DNA from: Stenopsyche tienmushanensis
Lineage: Eukaryota; Arthropoda; Insecta; Trichoptera; Stenopsychidae
Assembly: GCA_008973525.1 (NCBI GenBank)
Contig: WACJ01000551.1
Coordinates: 1,550,001 to 1,614,000, forward strand
Length of the DNA: 64,000 nucleotides
Reading direction: 5' to 3'
A program made the translations under genes and the position numbers. Positions 25,996 to 37,104 of the stretch are shown here, one piece after another (the stretch's first letter is position 1; each line of letters opens with the position of its first letter). The notes under the pieces were generated by a model. That model was not told the origin of the DNA. It saw only the letters and a program-made list of their open reading frames with translations, and searched no databases.

Positions 25996-26470
25996 ACGCC
26001 AGAACACAACTATTAAATTATTCACATATGTTATATAAAACATTGATTAGGTCGGTAGTGGTTTACGGAGGTAAAACATGGACCATGACCGCTCGGGACG
26101 CGATGCGCCTCGAGAGATTCGAAAGGAAAGTTTTGAGAAAAAAATTCGAATCTCTCCGGTATGAAACTTCAGGTACTGAAACCATGAAGTCCGATCGCGA
26201 GATCATGGACATTACTAGTTTCGTCCGAACCCGCCATCTCCATTGGGCAGGTCATGTGGCAGGGATGCCGTCACACCGAGTCCCCCGAGCCGTCTTGGAC
26301 TTTCAACCGAGTGGCAGTAGACCCGTCGGAAGACCTCGGCTACGCTGGGCTAGTCAAATAGAAAAATACGCCGCACGTCTGGGTCTGGACAATTAGAGGG
26401 AGGAGGCCCAGGACAGACGAAAATGGCGACAAGCGTTGTCGGTGGCCGGGGCTCTCTCGTAGGGCTATAG
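25996..26470 (+). mobile_element. RTE/CR1-like LINE, C-terminal end of reverse transcriptase
   Basis: The plus strand reads LYKTLIRSVVVYGGKTWTMT, then ARDAMRLERFERKVLRKKF, TRHLHWAGHVAGMPSHRVPR, then GRPRLRWASQIEKYAARLGL, a stop at 26394-26396, and EAQDRRKWRQALSVAGALS. This is the well-known C-terminal region of the endonuclease/reverse-transcriptase ORFs of RTE/CR1-type LINEs. Only about 160 residues remain, so the copy is 5'-truncated. The early stop separates the last helix. Confidence 0.88.
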
Positions 26471-27349
26471 GCGCCACCACAAGAAGAATAAGAAGACATA
26501 TTTTAGATAACCTCCAATTTATGCTGCCAACTCTCGGTATATAACATAACAACATTGAAGAATTTCTTGAAGATGACGAAGAAAAAGAATGTATCATAAA
26601 AATCGTTTTTTAGACTACCCAAACAACTGTTGTTTGTTCTTATTGGATATCGAAAGGCGATAGAAAAGCTTTTTATGAAATCGATAAAATAAAAATGACA
26701 TAATTATTATCACCATTTTTGCGACACTACTGATTGGTAATAATATTTATATTAATACTGAAATACTATATCTACTAAATTAAGTGTTCATATTTTGGAA
26801 AATGAATAACATATTTTTGTTATGATATAAAAGCTTTTTTTTAATGTGGTAGACCGCATACTATACAAGAGCAAAAAAGTGCTGCCTTTTTTGTAGATTT
26901 TCTGTTGAATCCTATGTTGTCCTGTTCATAATAATAATATTCTGAATATACAGCAGTTAAATAGTTTTAAAAATGGAATGATCGACATTAAAGTTTTAAA
27001 CCTATATGGTATGATACCCATTTACTAAATTGAAAGCTTGTGGGGCGACTCAAGCTTAATCTCCATTTATATTTTCGTGATCATGTATCTATTTAATATT
27101 TAATTAAGGGAGGGTGGGAGGTCATTTAAAATTGTAAAGAATTATATATTTTTTATATAATACAATTTTTTAGGTTATGAACGGAAAGAGCCATTGATGA
27201 TAATGATAATAAAAATTCCATATGCATGAGTGTATGAAATAAGCGCTTGGAACAATAACATGATAAATAATAATAATAATAATAAGAGCGATATCAGAAA
27301 TAAAAGACATTTTTGTGTTTGTATGTATATAATTGGATTTGTACGTTCG
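26471..27349. other. AT-rich intergenic sequence
   Basis: No gene or element recognised. A short AAT trinucleotide repeat lies near 27268-27283. Confidence 0.4.
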
Positions 27350-27860
27350 TGTGGGTCAGCTGTGTGGGTAGGTCGTAATTTCTAGAAAATTCTTCCCCAC
27401 CTCGTGTACGTATATGCACGCACACGGAGCCGAGCACACACACAGGCGCCAAAATTTACAGGCTGGTACGCAAAAATGCATCGTTGCCGCTCCTCCGATG
27501 CTCCGTTTCGAACTGGGTAAACTACAATATCGACCTCCCGGTAGTGTTGCCAAGCTCGCTTTGCGGCGTTGCCTTTCAAATTGACAGAGACGGACATAGC
27601 GCGTACACACGAACACCAGCGCTCGCTGACGCTATTGCGACACTATTCAAACGAACGCACACATCCGCAGGCGCACGTATGCGTGTACATCCGCTAAAAG
27701 ACCATATAGAACTGAAAATTGTCGCTGGCGGCGTTTTGTTTCTAAGATATCATCACGCCTCCCCGATTTGCGATTTTCCAAAAGTTCACCTATTGCGTTT
27801 TCAATCGTCGTGCTTTTGCTGAATCAGGTTTAAATTAGATCTGCGCCTGTGTGCGGCGTT
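27350..27860. promoter_or_regulatory. GC-rich island, possible orphan promoter or first exon
   Basis: Markedly richer in CpG and GC than surrounding DNA, with CA/CG-rich stretches (CGTATATGCACGCACACGGA). Open frames in several registers are a by-product of base composition; none has a recognised motif. Such islands in this window otherwise mark real promoters (RpL17 and the 50.6-kb gene), so a promoter or untranslated first exon of a long-intron gene is plausible but unproven. Confidence 0.35.
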
Positions 27861-28139
27861 GAAACATTTGACATACGTGCTTACGGCTCCAGAAAATGAA
27901 CTATAATGACAGTTAATTGCAAAAAAAGTTGTTTTAATCCGTCATTTTGATCTGATTTAAAATGTCGATGTTGTTAAAATAATAAAACAATAAATAAATA
28001 TTTAAAAAAAATTAAAAATATTTAATTATTTTTAATTAATTAATTTTCACTGCAAAACTAGAAAATGTTATATTTGAATTTAAATTCAATTGTTTTTATA
28101 TTAGAATTTATATTCAAATAATTCTATATGTTGCCATCT

Positions 28140-28600
28140 GAACAGCGCTTCTGCCCGATGGCGCTTTGCGTTTTTTTAACTGATGGCAATGTATTTTTTT
28201 GACATTTCAGAAAAATCGAAATGCGACGCAATTCATCTCGGCGGTATCGATTAGGTAGAGGCGCGCACGCGCACGCGCACTCACCACTACGAGCGCAACC
28301 TTATCTCGCACACACGCAAGCGCAACCCATTAAATACCAACACCGATGCAGGTGCTGTAAACCGAACGGTTAATGGCATACTTCGCTCGCAGCGTTTCCG
28401 AGAATAAAAAAAAATACTCATCAGACGACGGGAGAAAATAAAAATTGTCGAGAGCCTTTTCGAGACCGCGCGCTGTCGCTTGAGCTTCTCGTAAACCAAA
28501 ATTAAGTTGAAGGGCAAAAAGTTCGTCCCTCAAAATTTGACACGTATGAACAGCGCGAGGGCGGCTGCAGCGAGGCGTTGCCACGTTTATTCAACTTATT
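28140..28600. promoter_or_regulatory. second GC-rich island with CGCGCACGCG repeats
   Basis: Contains GCGCGCACGCGCACGCGCAC at about 28260-28280 and a CpG-rich stretch to 28580. It is separated from the island at 27350-27860 by about 280 bp of very AT-rich DNA. Together they look like a two-part or divergent promoter region, but no connected coding exon was found. Confidence 0.3.
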
Positions 28601-30777
28601 GTATTAAATAACAATCGATCCTTTTTAATTGACTGACAATATCTTTCATAATATACCACCGAATGTATTCGCACTGTTGCCATTTACACAACATAAAAAA
28701 TGTTAAAATTTATTTAATTTTTTTTGACGGCAAATAACATTCAATTTACAATAAAATTAATATTTTTTCTTCCCATATTAAAATAAAAAATATTTAATTA
28801 ACGCATCATATTTGGAATTATTTATTAAGAAAATAAATTTAAAAAAGTAATTAAATACTCTCATATATCAATCATTATGCCATTATTAAAAAATAAAAGG
28901 GCAGAACTTATTAAAAAAAAATTACAATTTAAAAAAAAAGTTTGAAACAAGACAAAAAAATACAGTTATCGTAGAAAAAGACCACTTTAGATAAAATAAA
29001 TGATATCCCACAAGCAAATAGATATGGCTCAATTATCAACCAAGCTTTTGGATAAAATTCAGGACAAGGATTTTACAATTCACTGTAAAAAAAAATAATT
29101 CACCGAACCGAATAAGCAACAGATCCAAAATGTTTTCAAACCAGTCTAAAAGAAAATATGGAAAAAGTCATTTTATTGCCAGTTACGTGCAAATATTTGG
29201 AGTCGAATCCGTCCTCAAATATTTTTAGGCAAGTGCCCATGACATCTAATAACGGTAACATAATTACTCAACACTCTGGCTCAAAAATGTTAATACATTT
29301 TGACATTAATTGCAACAATAACTTGTATTTGAGAATGTGTGCATTTTCAATTTTACAGTTGAGCGTACAGTACGTCGCAAATGCGCTTAGATTTAGCGTA
29401 ATCCATAAACGGCAATTGAAAAGATTTCCTCAAATCGTTTTATTAATACACTTCGATGGCAATAAAAACAGTTTTACGGCTTTGGAATGGCGATATGCAA
29501 TTTTCTCGATGGGTGTTTTTATTTTTCCATTATTAAAATTAAAAAAGTGGTCACTTACGAGCGTCACGCTCTCGTTAATTTAGTTCTCTCCGTTTTAAAA
29601 CGTAATGAGTAGACGCAAGTCAATAATCTCTAAAACACTATCGACGATGAATTATCGTGAAAACACGAACAGAAAATTAGATCTCGTAGAGTTGGCAACG
29701 TAGCCCCGTCAAGTCTACGGATACAGTTAAAAATATAATACGTAATAAAGTTGGTACAGTTTTTTTATGGGCTGGTTAAAATTTTGTGGCAGACGGTATC
29801 AGGTGACCTACAGATTCTTGTAGGTTACTCCAATTTGCCAATTAAATATCAACAAATATTGCACAATCATAAGATTCCGTCCGCCATTAGAGAATAATCG
29901 GAGGAATGTAACATAAATTATATTAAAAAAGATAATAAAGTTTTCGCGTTTTAATCGAGGAACTTTGTTTTAGAAGCGTTCGATTTCGAGTGTGGATATG
30001 ACATTTAGATGACCTTCATCGTCTGACGTTTAGCACTGCAGAAAAAAATGTGCTCGATTTGGTCCGAGACTTTGATGTTTATAGAATGCACAAGTTTACT
30101 GCAACTGTTCTACTTTACTCCAATAGCTAACAGTGAATGATACTCCGACGACCTTAAGATAGAGAGATATTTGTGAGCCGGAGCTGACTTTCCACGGCCT
30201 CTTCATAACGTAATTATAACTTCTTCTTCTTGGGCTGCCATTTCTGTTTCGGGACGTAGGCGATCTCCATATGACACTTTTATAGGGATACGCAATTTTA
30301 AAACGGTGATTTCCCATTCCTCTCCACGTATTAGGTTAAATCTAGAAAGGAGAGATTACAATTATTTTTGAAAATCAGTTGCTTATTAGAAGTTCAATCA
30401 GTCTTTTTCTTACTCACAAAAACAAAATCGATACATCCGATCCTTCAAATGTGTTTTTATTCTCAAATGGATTCCATTTCATCAGTACCATGCAGGCACT
30501 ACTTTTATACAGAAAGGAGAATCTTGGCTCTGTGTATTAAAAAAAGACACTAACACTAACCGTACCGAGAGCGATCAAATGACTTTAAAATTGTAGATTT
30601 GTAGTCTTAGATCGTCCGACTAATCAATTTCTAAATTTTTGTCTTTTTAATGCTCGACTGAAAGCTGAACTGAAAGCAACTCATCACTTGGCTTGCATAC
30701 CGTGAGTGGTACGCAACTCGCCTCCATGTTCATGTTTCCAAACGAACGGCCTCCACGAGTTCGTTCTCAATTGGTTC
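28601..30777. other. intergenic sequence with unassigned open frames
   Basis: AT-rich to 29.1 kb, then a 141-codon open frame at 29158-29583 (+) and a 73-codon frame at 30096-30317 (-). Neither shows a motif I recognise. No repeat ends were resolved. Confidence 0.35.
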
Positions 30778-30975
30778 GTAAAATAGGCCCGCATAGGAAG
30801 GAAACGGAGGCGATGATAATATGACTGTTGGCTCCAGATCTTTGTTATTATGCCAAGATACGCTACAGTTACGAGAACGGAGAAGCTGACAGAAAGACCA
30901 CGTCTTCCCGTGGCCGAGATAATCAGTCGATCGCAAGACTTCCCACCAACAAAGTTCCCACCAACTCCAAACCAT
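30778..30975. repeat. dispersed repeat, copy 2
   Basis: Diverged partner of 22915-23062, sharing GGAGGCGATGATAATATG-like and AAAGACCACGTCTTCCCGT segments. Open frames on both strands here reflect the repeat and show no family hallmark. Confidence 0.55.
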
Positions 30976-31109
30976 TCTTTGCATTTGTATGGAATAAAAT
31001 TAAAAGATTGGGGGTTTATGAATGAAAAAAATAGTATTTTGTCATGCAGGATGTTTATTAAGTATGTTAGGCATTTTTTTGATTTATTAATTTTTGTAAT
31101 CATATAATA

Positions 31110-31930
31110 ATATGATATTTTTTGAAGCAATCTTAAAAATGAAGCGCTGGTTTCCTTTCGTAAGTGTCGCAAAAATATAGCGTTCGCTTTCATCCTTTTT
31201 CAGTTTCACTGTCTGAACACACCATACAGTCTCTATAATTCCTCCTTGATCTACTGTTAATAAAATGAAGACTTCCATTTAATCGTTGATTGTGATCAGT
31301 TGACGACAATCGTCCCAATTTGGAATTCGTAAAATCGCGAAAGTTACCAATAAGTTGCATCAACAATTGTCAGCGAATATTTTATGATTTATTGGCTTTC
31401 TATTTTCTTTGATTTCATATTCCTTGTATAAAATATAAGAGTTTACAATCGATGTTTCGAAATCCCCCAAAAAATAACTTCTTCCACCACTTCAGTCTTT
31501 CGCATGAAACAATATGATGTTGCGTATTAATCTGCCGTGTCCACCCCGCCCATATTTTTAATGTTATCTAAAATGACTATTGGCTTGTTTATTAGCTCAT
31601 CTTGATTAGGTTGGTGTGGGGTAATCCTTGCTATTCTACTCATTGATTGGGAAGTTGACGTATGCTTTGTACTGAGCATTGTGACTATTATTTTGTCTCG
31701 CCAAGCTAATATTAAAGTATCTTGTTTTCTGTATGCTATATTTCGTCCCACAGTTAATCTTATTTTTTTGTTATATTTGATTAGGTAAACCCATTCTGTT
31801 GGTCATTATCGTGCCAGGGAGAAAACATTTCCTTTTCAAGAGTTCTCCAGCAAAAGTTGGATTGCTGTAAAACTTATCCATAAATATATGATAGCCTTTA
31901 ATGTCTTAGTTCGCCTGTTGTAGATTATTA
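31110..31930 (-). mobile_element. piggyBac transposase relic
   Basis: The minus strand reads GYHIFMDKFYSNPTFAGELL, KRKCFLPGTIMTNRMGLP, then TLILAWRDKIIVTMLSTKH, VILDNIKNMGGVDTAD, and a C-terminal cysteine-rich part with CMVCSDSETEKG, RTLYFCDTYERKPALHF and DCFKKYH. This is the order of a piggyBac DDE/D transposase, from the F-D-N/K-F/Y-Y block through MGGVD to the PHD-like cysteine domain. Stops and frame changes break it. The N-terminal third is missing or unreadable. Boundaries are approximate. Confidence 0.9.
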
Positions 31931-32193
31931 AAAAGGTGTAGAATGAAAAACGAATAAAACTTAAAAAGTATACGTACTATCAAAATAATATTGAATTACT
32001 GGACACAAATAAAAATCAAAATGTTCACTACGCCATAACTTGACGCAGACCATTGTTTTATGCTCTTTACCTGCACCGATTCAATTCCTCTGAACTAATT
32101 ATTTTCCATATTCCAGATGACAAATTAATGGTCAGACAATAAGATGGTATTTTTAGAGTATTCAATGGATTATTAGACTTAAAAAAATACGTA

Positions 32194-32257
32194 GTGGCCA
32201 TAGGAGTTGGTGGGAAAAAATCTTCGGCCACAACGTGTGGCCATAGGAGTTGTAAGG
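32194..32257. repeat. 16-bp direct repeat
   Basis: GTGGCCATAGGAGTTG occurs twice about 47 bp apart, a short local duplication upstream of the piggyBac relic. Confidence 0.6.
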
Positions 32258-33566
32258 GTTAACTATAAAAATCCTACAAAAGTGAGATGTAAATCGGCAT
32301 CAAGCTTTGGTTAGTATTAGATACTAATAAAATAGTACGAGTACCTGAAATAGTTGCGTATTATTATCATAAAACCAAACTCGGTATTCGGAAAATAACT
32401 GAGAAAGCGCAAGCAATCTTCGTCAGTTTTCAAGTTCAAGTCGTCGGTTTTCAAATTTTCATCTTGTTGAGGTGGAAACTGATAACTATACCACTGTAAA
32501 ACTGTACACGTGCCGGCCACAGGATGACAGTTCCAGGATAATTGAAAGGTTCATACGACAGATGGGCAATGGCCGGAAACAGACGTCCGGTTCTCGCGGC
32601 AATCGAACATTCTTAAGATCGATTCGTAATTCAGAATCTGGAACATATTAAAATAGGTCGTGTATAAAGGAGGTAGGGATATCTAAAATGAGCCAGTTTA
32701 GCTTAGTCAGTTCTGAGAGAGTATTCGAAAAGTTTTTGGCTAAGTTTTAGGAACCGACCGATCGTCTTGGACGTGGGAAGGACTGGTCTTCCAGAAGCCG
32801 GTTTCTCCGATTTGTTTATCGAATAAGCATTTTCCTGCATTGAACTGTGTGCAGCAGTACTCTGATGGCATAATTATCACAAGCAATCCATTTATATTAG
32901 CCAAATAAATATTAGAATGAGATCTACGTTTAAAGCATTCCTCTCGTCTTGCATTCAATATTGAAGTAAATTAATATCTGACTTTCATTTGTGGGCGTTC
33001 AATTCACTCATTTCATTTTATAGGCCACCAGAGTGAGCGTGTCGAAAATCATTTACATGGACGTCCTAGAATTGTTTGGTTGTATGAATTAAAGTAAAAA
33101 TAGTTATTAACGAAGAACGAGTTGATTGTAGATAAAATTCATTAGTATTTTGGATATATCTAGATTTAATTCAAGACAAATTTAACGTTCTAATCTTGAG
33201 TTTTTAAATTTGGTTTATTTGATTTTCTTTATAATTTAAGAAAATTGCAATATAAATATTTTTTTAACTGGAAAACTGTCGTTAGTTATCTGAATACTTA
33301 TAGGAAATTTAAGGTTATCAAAATAAATTGGATTATGTGGTTTAAAATATTTCAAGCACATATTATAGTTGGTAGTTTATTTTTGTCTTGGTGATGAGAG
33401 ATTATTTACTCTTCATAAAAAAATGAAAATACGTCTTGAAAATTAAGAGTTACAGATCCAGATTTTCTTCGAATTTCTTAGAAATAGTGTAAAATGTTAC
33501 TTTTTACATAATAACTACAGCACCCTCAACAATTCTCACATTCTTCTCAAGCTCAAATATAGTATA
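32258..33566. other. intergenic sequence, no supported gene
   Basis: AT-rich with a few short open frames lacking motifs. Ends at the target duplication of the hAT element. Confidence 0.4.
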
Positions 33567-33971
33567 AGTACGTCCAGGGTCGTAACTAGAGCGTGGCAAA
33601 GCAGGCGCCTGCCACGGGCGCAACAGGGATTGGGGCGCAAAACGCAGGATACCGACCCGATTGAGAGAGTTGTACGTGATTTTTATTTTACTTGGCCATT
33701 TTACTCTAAATGCATTAACACGTAAATTGACATAAGATTCGCAATGAGTCATTTTCGATATCTCTCATGGGGTTCCCGATTCTTCGTTTGGAGATAATAT
33801 GTACATACTTGCTTCATTATTCATAATTGGCTCGAGATAGATAACACCATCGATGTCATTAATTCAAAGCAACATGATATAATAATTGATTAGCGATGCT
33901 TTATCTCCACTTAACGGTGATCCAATTTTATGGATAATCAGTGTTCCCGATGAAGCTCGTAAGAATTTTAA

Positions 33972-34171
33972 GGCCCGATCCACACTATGGTGCCGGTAAC
34001 GGTTCGATCTCGCTCCGGTCTCGGTCCGATCAAATATTCTTACACAAGAAACAATCAGAGTATTCACACTATCGGATCGTTCCAATCCCGTTTTTTGTAT
34101 GAGAATATTTGACCGGACCAAGACCGAGAGCGAGATCGAACCGTTACCGGTACCATAGTGTGGATCAGGCC
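33972..34171. mobile_element. 200-bp MITE with ~75-bp inverted repeats, nested in the hAT element
   Basis: Left arm GGCCCGATCCACACTATGGT ... AAATATTCTTACAC pairs with the right arm as a near-perfect inverted repeat, leaving only about 40 bp unpaired in the middle. TAA lies directly on both sides (33969-33971 and 34172-34174), the 3-bp target type used by PIF/Harbinger elements. Non-coding; family assignment is inferred from target length and end sequence. Confidence 0.85.
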
Positions 34172-34273
34172 TAAGTGTCGACCCGATTAGTCATTTTTGG
34201 ATACCCGAAAAAAAGTGTTTCGGCGCTCGTTGTATCATCTCCTTATATTGCTTCATCAGCACCAACACCACCT

Positions 34274-34306
34274 ACGCCCCTCGGCCAGCGCGCCCCTCGG
34301 CCAGTG
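34274..34306. repeat. two 16-17-bp tandem units, GC-rich
   Basis: CGCCCCTCGGCCAG is repeated head to tail within the interior of the hAT-ended element. It is much richer in GC than neighbouring sequence. Confidence 0.75.
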
Positions 34307-34525
34307 CGCCCCCTGCCTCATTTTCGTCCAAACGAAAAATACACGAGAAACACTAATAAGTAAGTAAATGTAAATTATGTCAATATTAGATGTTCTTACA
34401 ATTTATTGCGGTTTTTTTCTCAATGCAATTTTTTTCAATTTCGTTAACAGAGGTCACGCGTTATCGTGCTGGAAAATAATGGTGCATCTATTCACCAAAG
34501 TTGGCTTCTCTTGATGTAAAGAGTA

Positions 34526-34573
34526 GGAGCGGGGGCGCTCTCGGGGCAGAGCCCCCGGGCGGCGCCCCGCTCC
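34526..34573. other. GC-rich nested hairpin
   Basis: GGAGCGGGGGCGC at 34526-34538 can pair with GGCGCCCCGCTCC at 34561-34573. An inner GGGGC/GCCCC stem lies at 34543-34555. This cloverleaf-like structure stands out in an AT-rich element and could come from another transposon end. Confidence 0.6.
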
Positions 34574-35084
34574 CACGCGCTCGTCGTGATGGTTGCACTA
34601 GCGCGCGAGTATTCTGTTTGAATTGCTTTTATATGACTCAAGATATAGGTGCATTAAAACATAATACATAAGTCCAAATTAATAAAAAAAATCTATAAAA
34701 AAATGTTCAATTTCTTATGTCCAACATGCATAGCATCTGCTTGCTGTTGCTTAATTATTTTTGCCTATTATTGTGTTGCGAAAATAAAAGGAATGAGTTG
34801 CTGTGCAAATCTGTCAGTTTACTTTTGAAGAAGTAGAAAGGGGGAATAAAAAAAATGGTCAGCGATAAGAATGGTGCTCGTTAATTATTAAAATAAATGC
34901 CTGACTTCTGTGCTCCTTGTGAGCATCCTTCGTCCATTGCCGTTGCTTTGCGGTCTTTATTGGAGATTGTTTACACTTTCAGATCTTTTAGCTGGTCATT
35001 GGTGCTTTAATTTTCGGTAAAATTGGTAGCCAAAATCTAGGAATGCTAGTGCCGTCATATCGTCTGTTGATTGCAGAGTTTCTT

Positions 35085-35310
35085 CGTTTTTTGATCTCTT
35101 GTAATTTTGATGCTGACGTTTTTGACTGTTGCTATAGTTTATGTGCCGCAAAATTGATGTGATGATCGTTCTTCGTAACATATTCGGTTATTGCTGATTT
35201 GTAATCCAATTGCAAAACTGCTTTCTGATATCCTCTCACCCTGTGGGCGATCTATCCATTGGTTTGTTCAATGTACGACATGATGCAGGCTGCGCATTCG
35301 ATCTCGTAAA
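35085..35310 (-). mobile_element. Penelope-like GIY-YIG endonuclease relic
   Basis: The minus strand reads NQGVYEIECAACIMSYIEQT, then (after a stop) IAHRVRGYQKAVLQLDYKSA and ITEYVTKNDHHINFAAHKL. This follows the GIY-YIG domain at the C-terminus of Penelope-like retroelements: a GVY motif, two cysteines, a YIGQT motif here changed to YIEQT, a conserved arginine helix, then SA...H.I.F. One in-frame stop and the lost YIG glycine indicate an inactive copy. No reverse transcriptase is readable next to it. Confidence 0.8.
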
Positions 35311-35422
35311 CCCCCTGATTTTCATTTTCACTTTTTTCTTTTTGTCGAATAGGAGGCTTCCTATATTTTTTCTCGTCCTAAAGATCGCGTTCATGTCGTG
35401 CTAATGAAGTGCCCTTGGATAC

Positions 35423-35640
35423 TTAAAAAAAATCCGTATGGTGCGTAGCGTCTGGTAATAAATGATTTGGGCGTGAGCAGCCCACATACAGCTGTCCATG
35501 TGAGAAGCATGCACGCATGCCCTGTGTTTCCCTGTACTCTGTTGATGCTCGCACCGGAAACTGCACGCGCTTCAATTCAAATAGCATATCAGTTGGAATA
35601 ATTGGGACACATCTTCTTTCCATTTCAAACTGAAACTTTG
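35423..35640 (-). mobile_element. Helitron-type (Pif1-like) helicase relic
   Basis: The minus strand reads FELKRVQFPVRASTEYRETQ followed by CFSHGQLYVGCSR. These match helicase motifs V-VI at the end of the Helitron Rep-helicase (FPLKR.QFPV...AMTINK.QGQ... and CFSHGQLYVA.SRV). The intervening AMTINKAQGQ part is degraded. It lies immediately upstream, on the same strand, of the GIY-YIG relic. Confidence 0.8.
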
Positions 35641-37104
35641 ATGATATTATTCATCATCTTTTTCTCTAAAAGTCTGGTACTGTTGCTGCAATTTTAATTT
35701 ATTTCAATTTAGTTGCCAATTTTCAGTGTTAAAATACACAATTCAAATATAATTTTTAAATAGAACGATGAACTAACTGAATGTTGCCTTTATTTTTTGT
35801 TCATGTGTTTGGGTGTCATTTGATAAATGCCTTTTTATATAATTCAAATCAAAAAGTTACTTTTTGCATTTTGTCGCGCTGATACACGCACCATACATTG
35901 AAAACCTCTGTTTTGTTTAAATATATCTGTGCAGTAAGCTCTTTTGTAGGCACGACTAAAATTTCGTTTCAATCTATTAGCTGGTTTAAGAATTATATCA
36001 ATTTTACGAAAGAAGTAGAGTTTCATGAATTTCTTACGAAATCGCCCGGACTTTCAGCGAAGCTTAGCGCGAAACGCACGGACTGTAAAGTATTAATGTT
36101 TTGTAAATTTAATTCTTCGTTTTCGCCGATAGTCATTTCTTCCCAAATATATTCTTCCGACGATTTTAGACTTTTTTATGCGTATTAGCATAAAAAAGCT
36201 TTGTTCTTTATAGAAAAATGAGGGATAAGTTCCATTATTTTTTAAAATGGCATAATATCAAAATCGCATAAAAAAAGATCCGCATAAAAACAGACCAAAG
36301 TAAAATATATTGGAAGTAGAATACGATAAAACTTTTACTACTTTATTACTTGATGTTTATAATATGTATGTACTTCAAGTCGGTATATCGCAAAAATCAA
36401 ATTATTTATCAAAATTAATTTATTTTAAAATTTTGAGAAGTTTGAGAGTTTTTGAGCCACCTAAGTTTGTTTTCATTTTGATGAGTTTCGTCGGTGTGAG
36501 ATAAGATTTGAAGTGTCGGCGAAGACGGTATGCATGAACTTATTCTGGCGCAATAAGCAAGTATTATCTGCTAACACGTGACGGTATTTGACGGTAACTG
36601 TGCATCGATGGGTTAAATGACATTTTCTAGGAACTGCATTTTCAAAAACGGCTGTTTTTGACTGACCCGGCTGAAGTTTTAGGTGGTTTCTCACTATAAT
36701 ATTGTAAAATTGTGGGTAAAATTTGTCAAGAATATATAAAAGTTTAATTTAAAAAACTACTTAGTTTTTAATTATATACTTTTATAGGTATATTCTGCTC
36801 CTGCACATAATAAAAATTAAAAAAAAATTGTTTTCAGATCAATAAAAAAAATCCGACAAATTCTTGATATCAATAAAAAAAAGTCTAATGAAAATCTTAT
36901 AACGACGCCATTTTGTTTATAACTAACATTAGCACTTTTTTTAATGTAGCAATGTTGTAATAAAATAATGTCAAAATATTAAACATTATTTTATCACCTT
37001 TAAAAAATGTATTGAAAATATCCGTCCGAAAATGTGGGGGGGGGGGCGCAATTTTGATTTTTGCCACGGGCGCATCATACCCTAGTTACGGCCCTGAGTA
37101 CGTC

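Larger units (their letters stand above)
33575..37096. mobile_element. complete 3.5-kb hAT-ended element with 8-bp target duplication
   Basis: The ends are CAGGGTCGTAACTAGAG and CCCTAGTTACGGCCCTG, an inverted repeat of about 17 bp with two mismatches. Both sides are flanked by the exact 8-mer AGTACGTC (33567-33574 and 37097-37104), the target-site length of hAT transposons. I found no hAT transposase inside. The interior instead holds a nested MITE (33972-34171), a GC-rich hairpin (34526-34573), a Penelope-type GIY-YIG relic (35085-35310) and a Helitron-type helicase relic (35423-35640). A right-end fragment at 12025-12445 and a left-end fragment at 21159-21301 belong to the same family. It is non-autonomous and must have been moved by a hAT transposase encoded elsewhere. 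Confidence 0.9.

Noticed and set aside
27484..27822. 112-codon open frame in the GC-rich island as a host gene
   Set aside because: No recognised domain, no splice context, and other registers in the same block are equally open.
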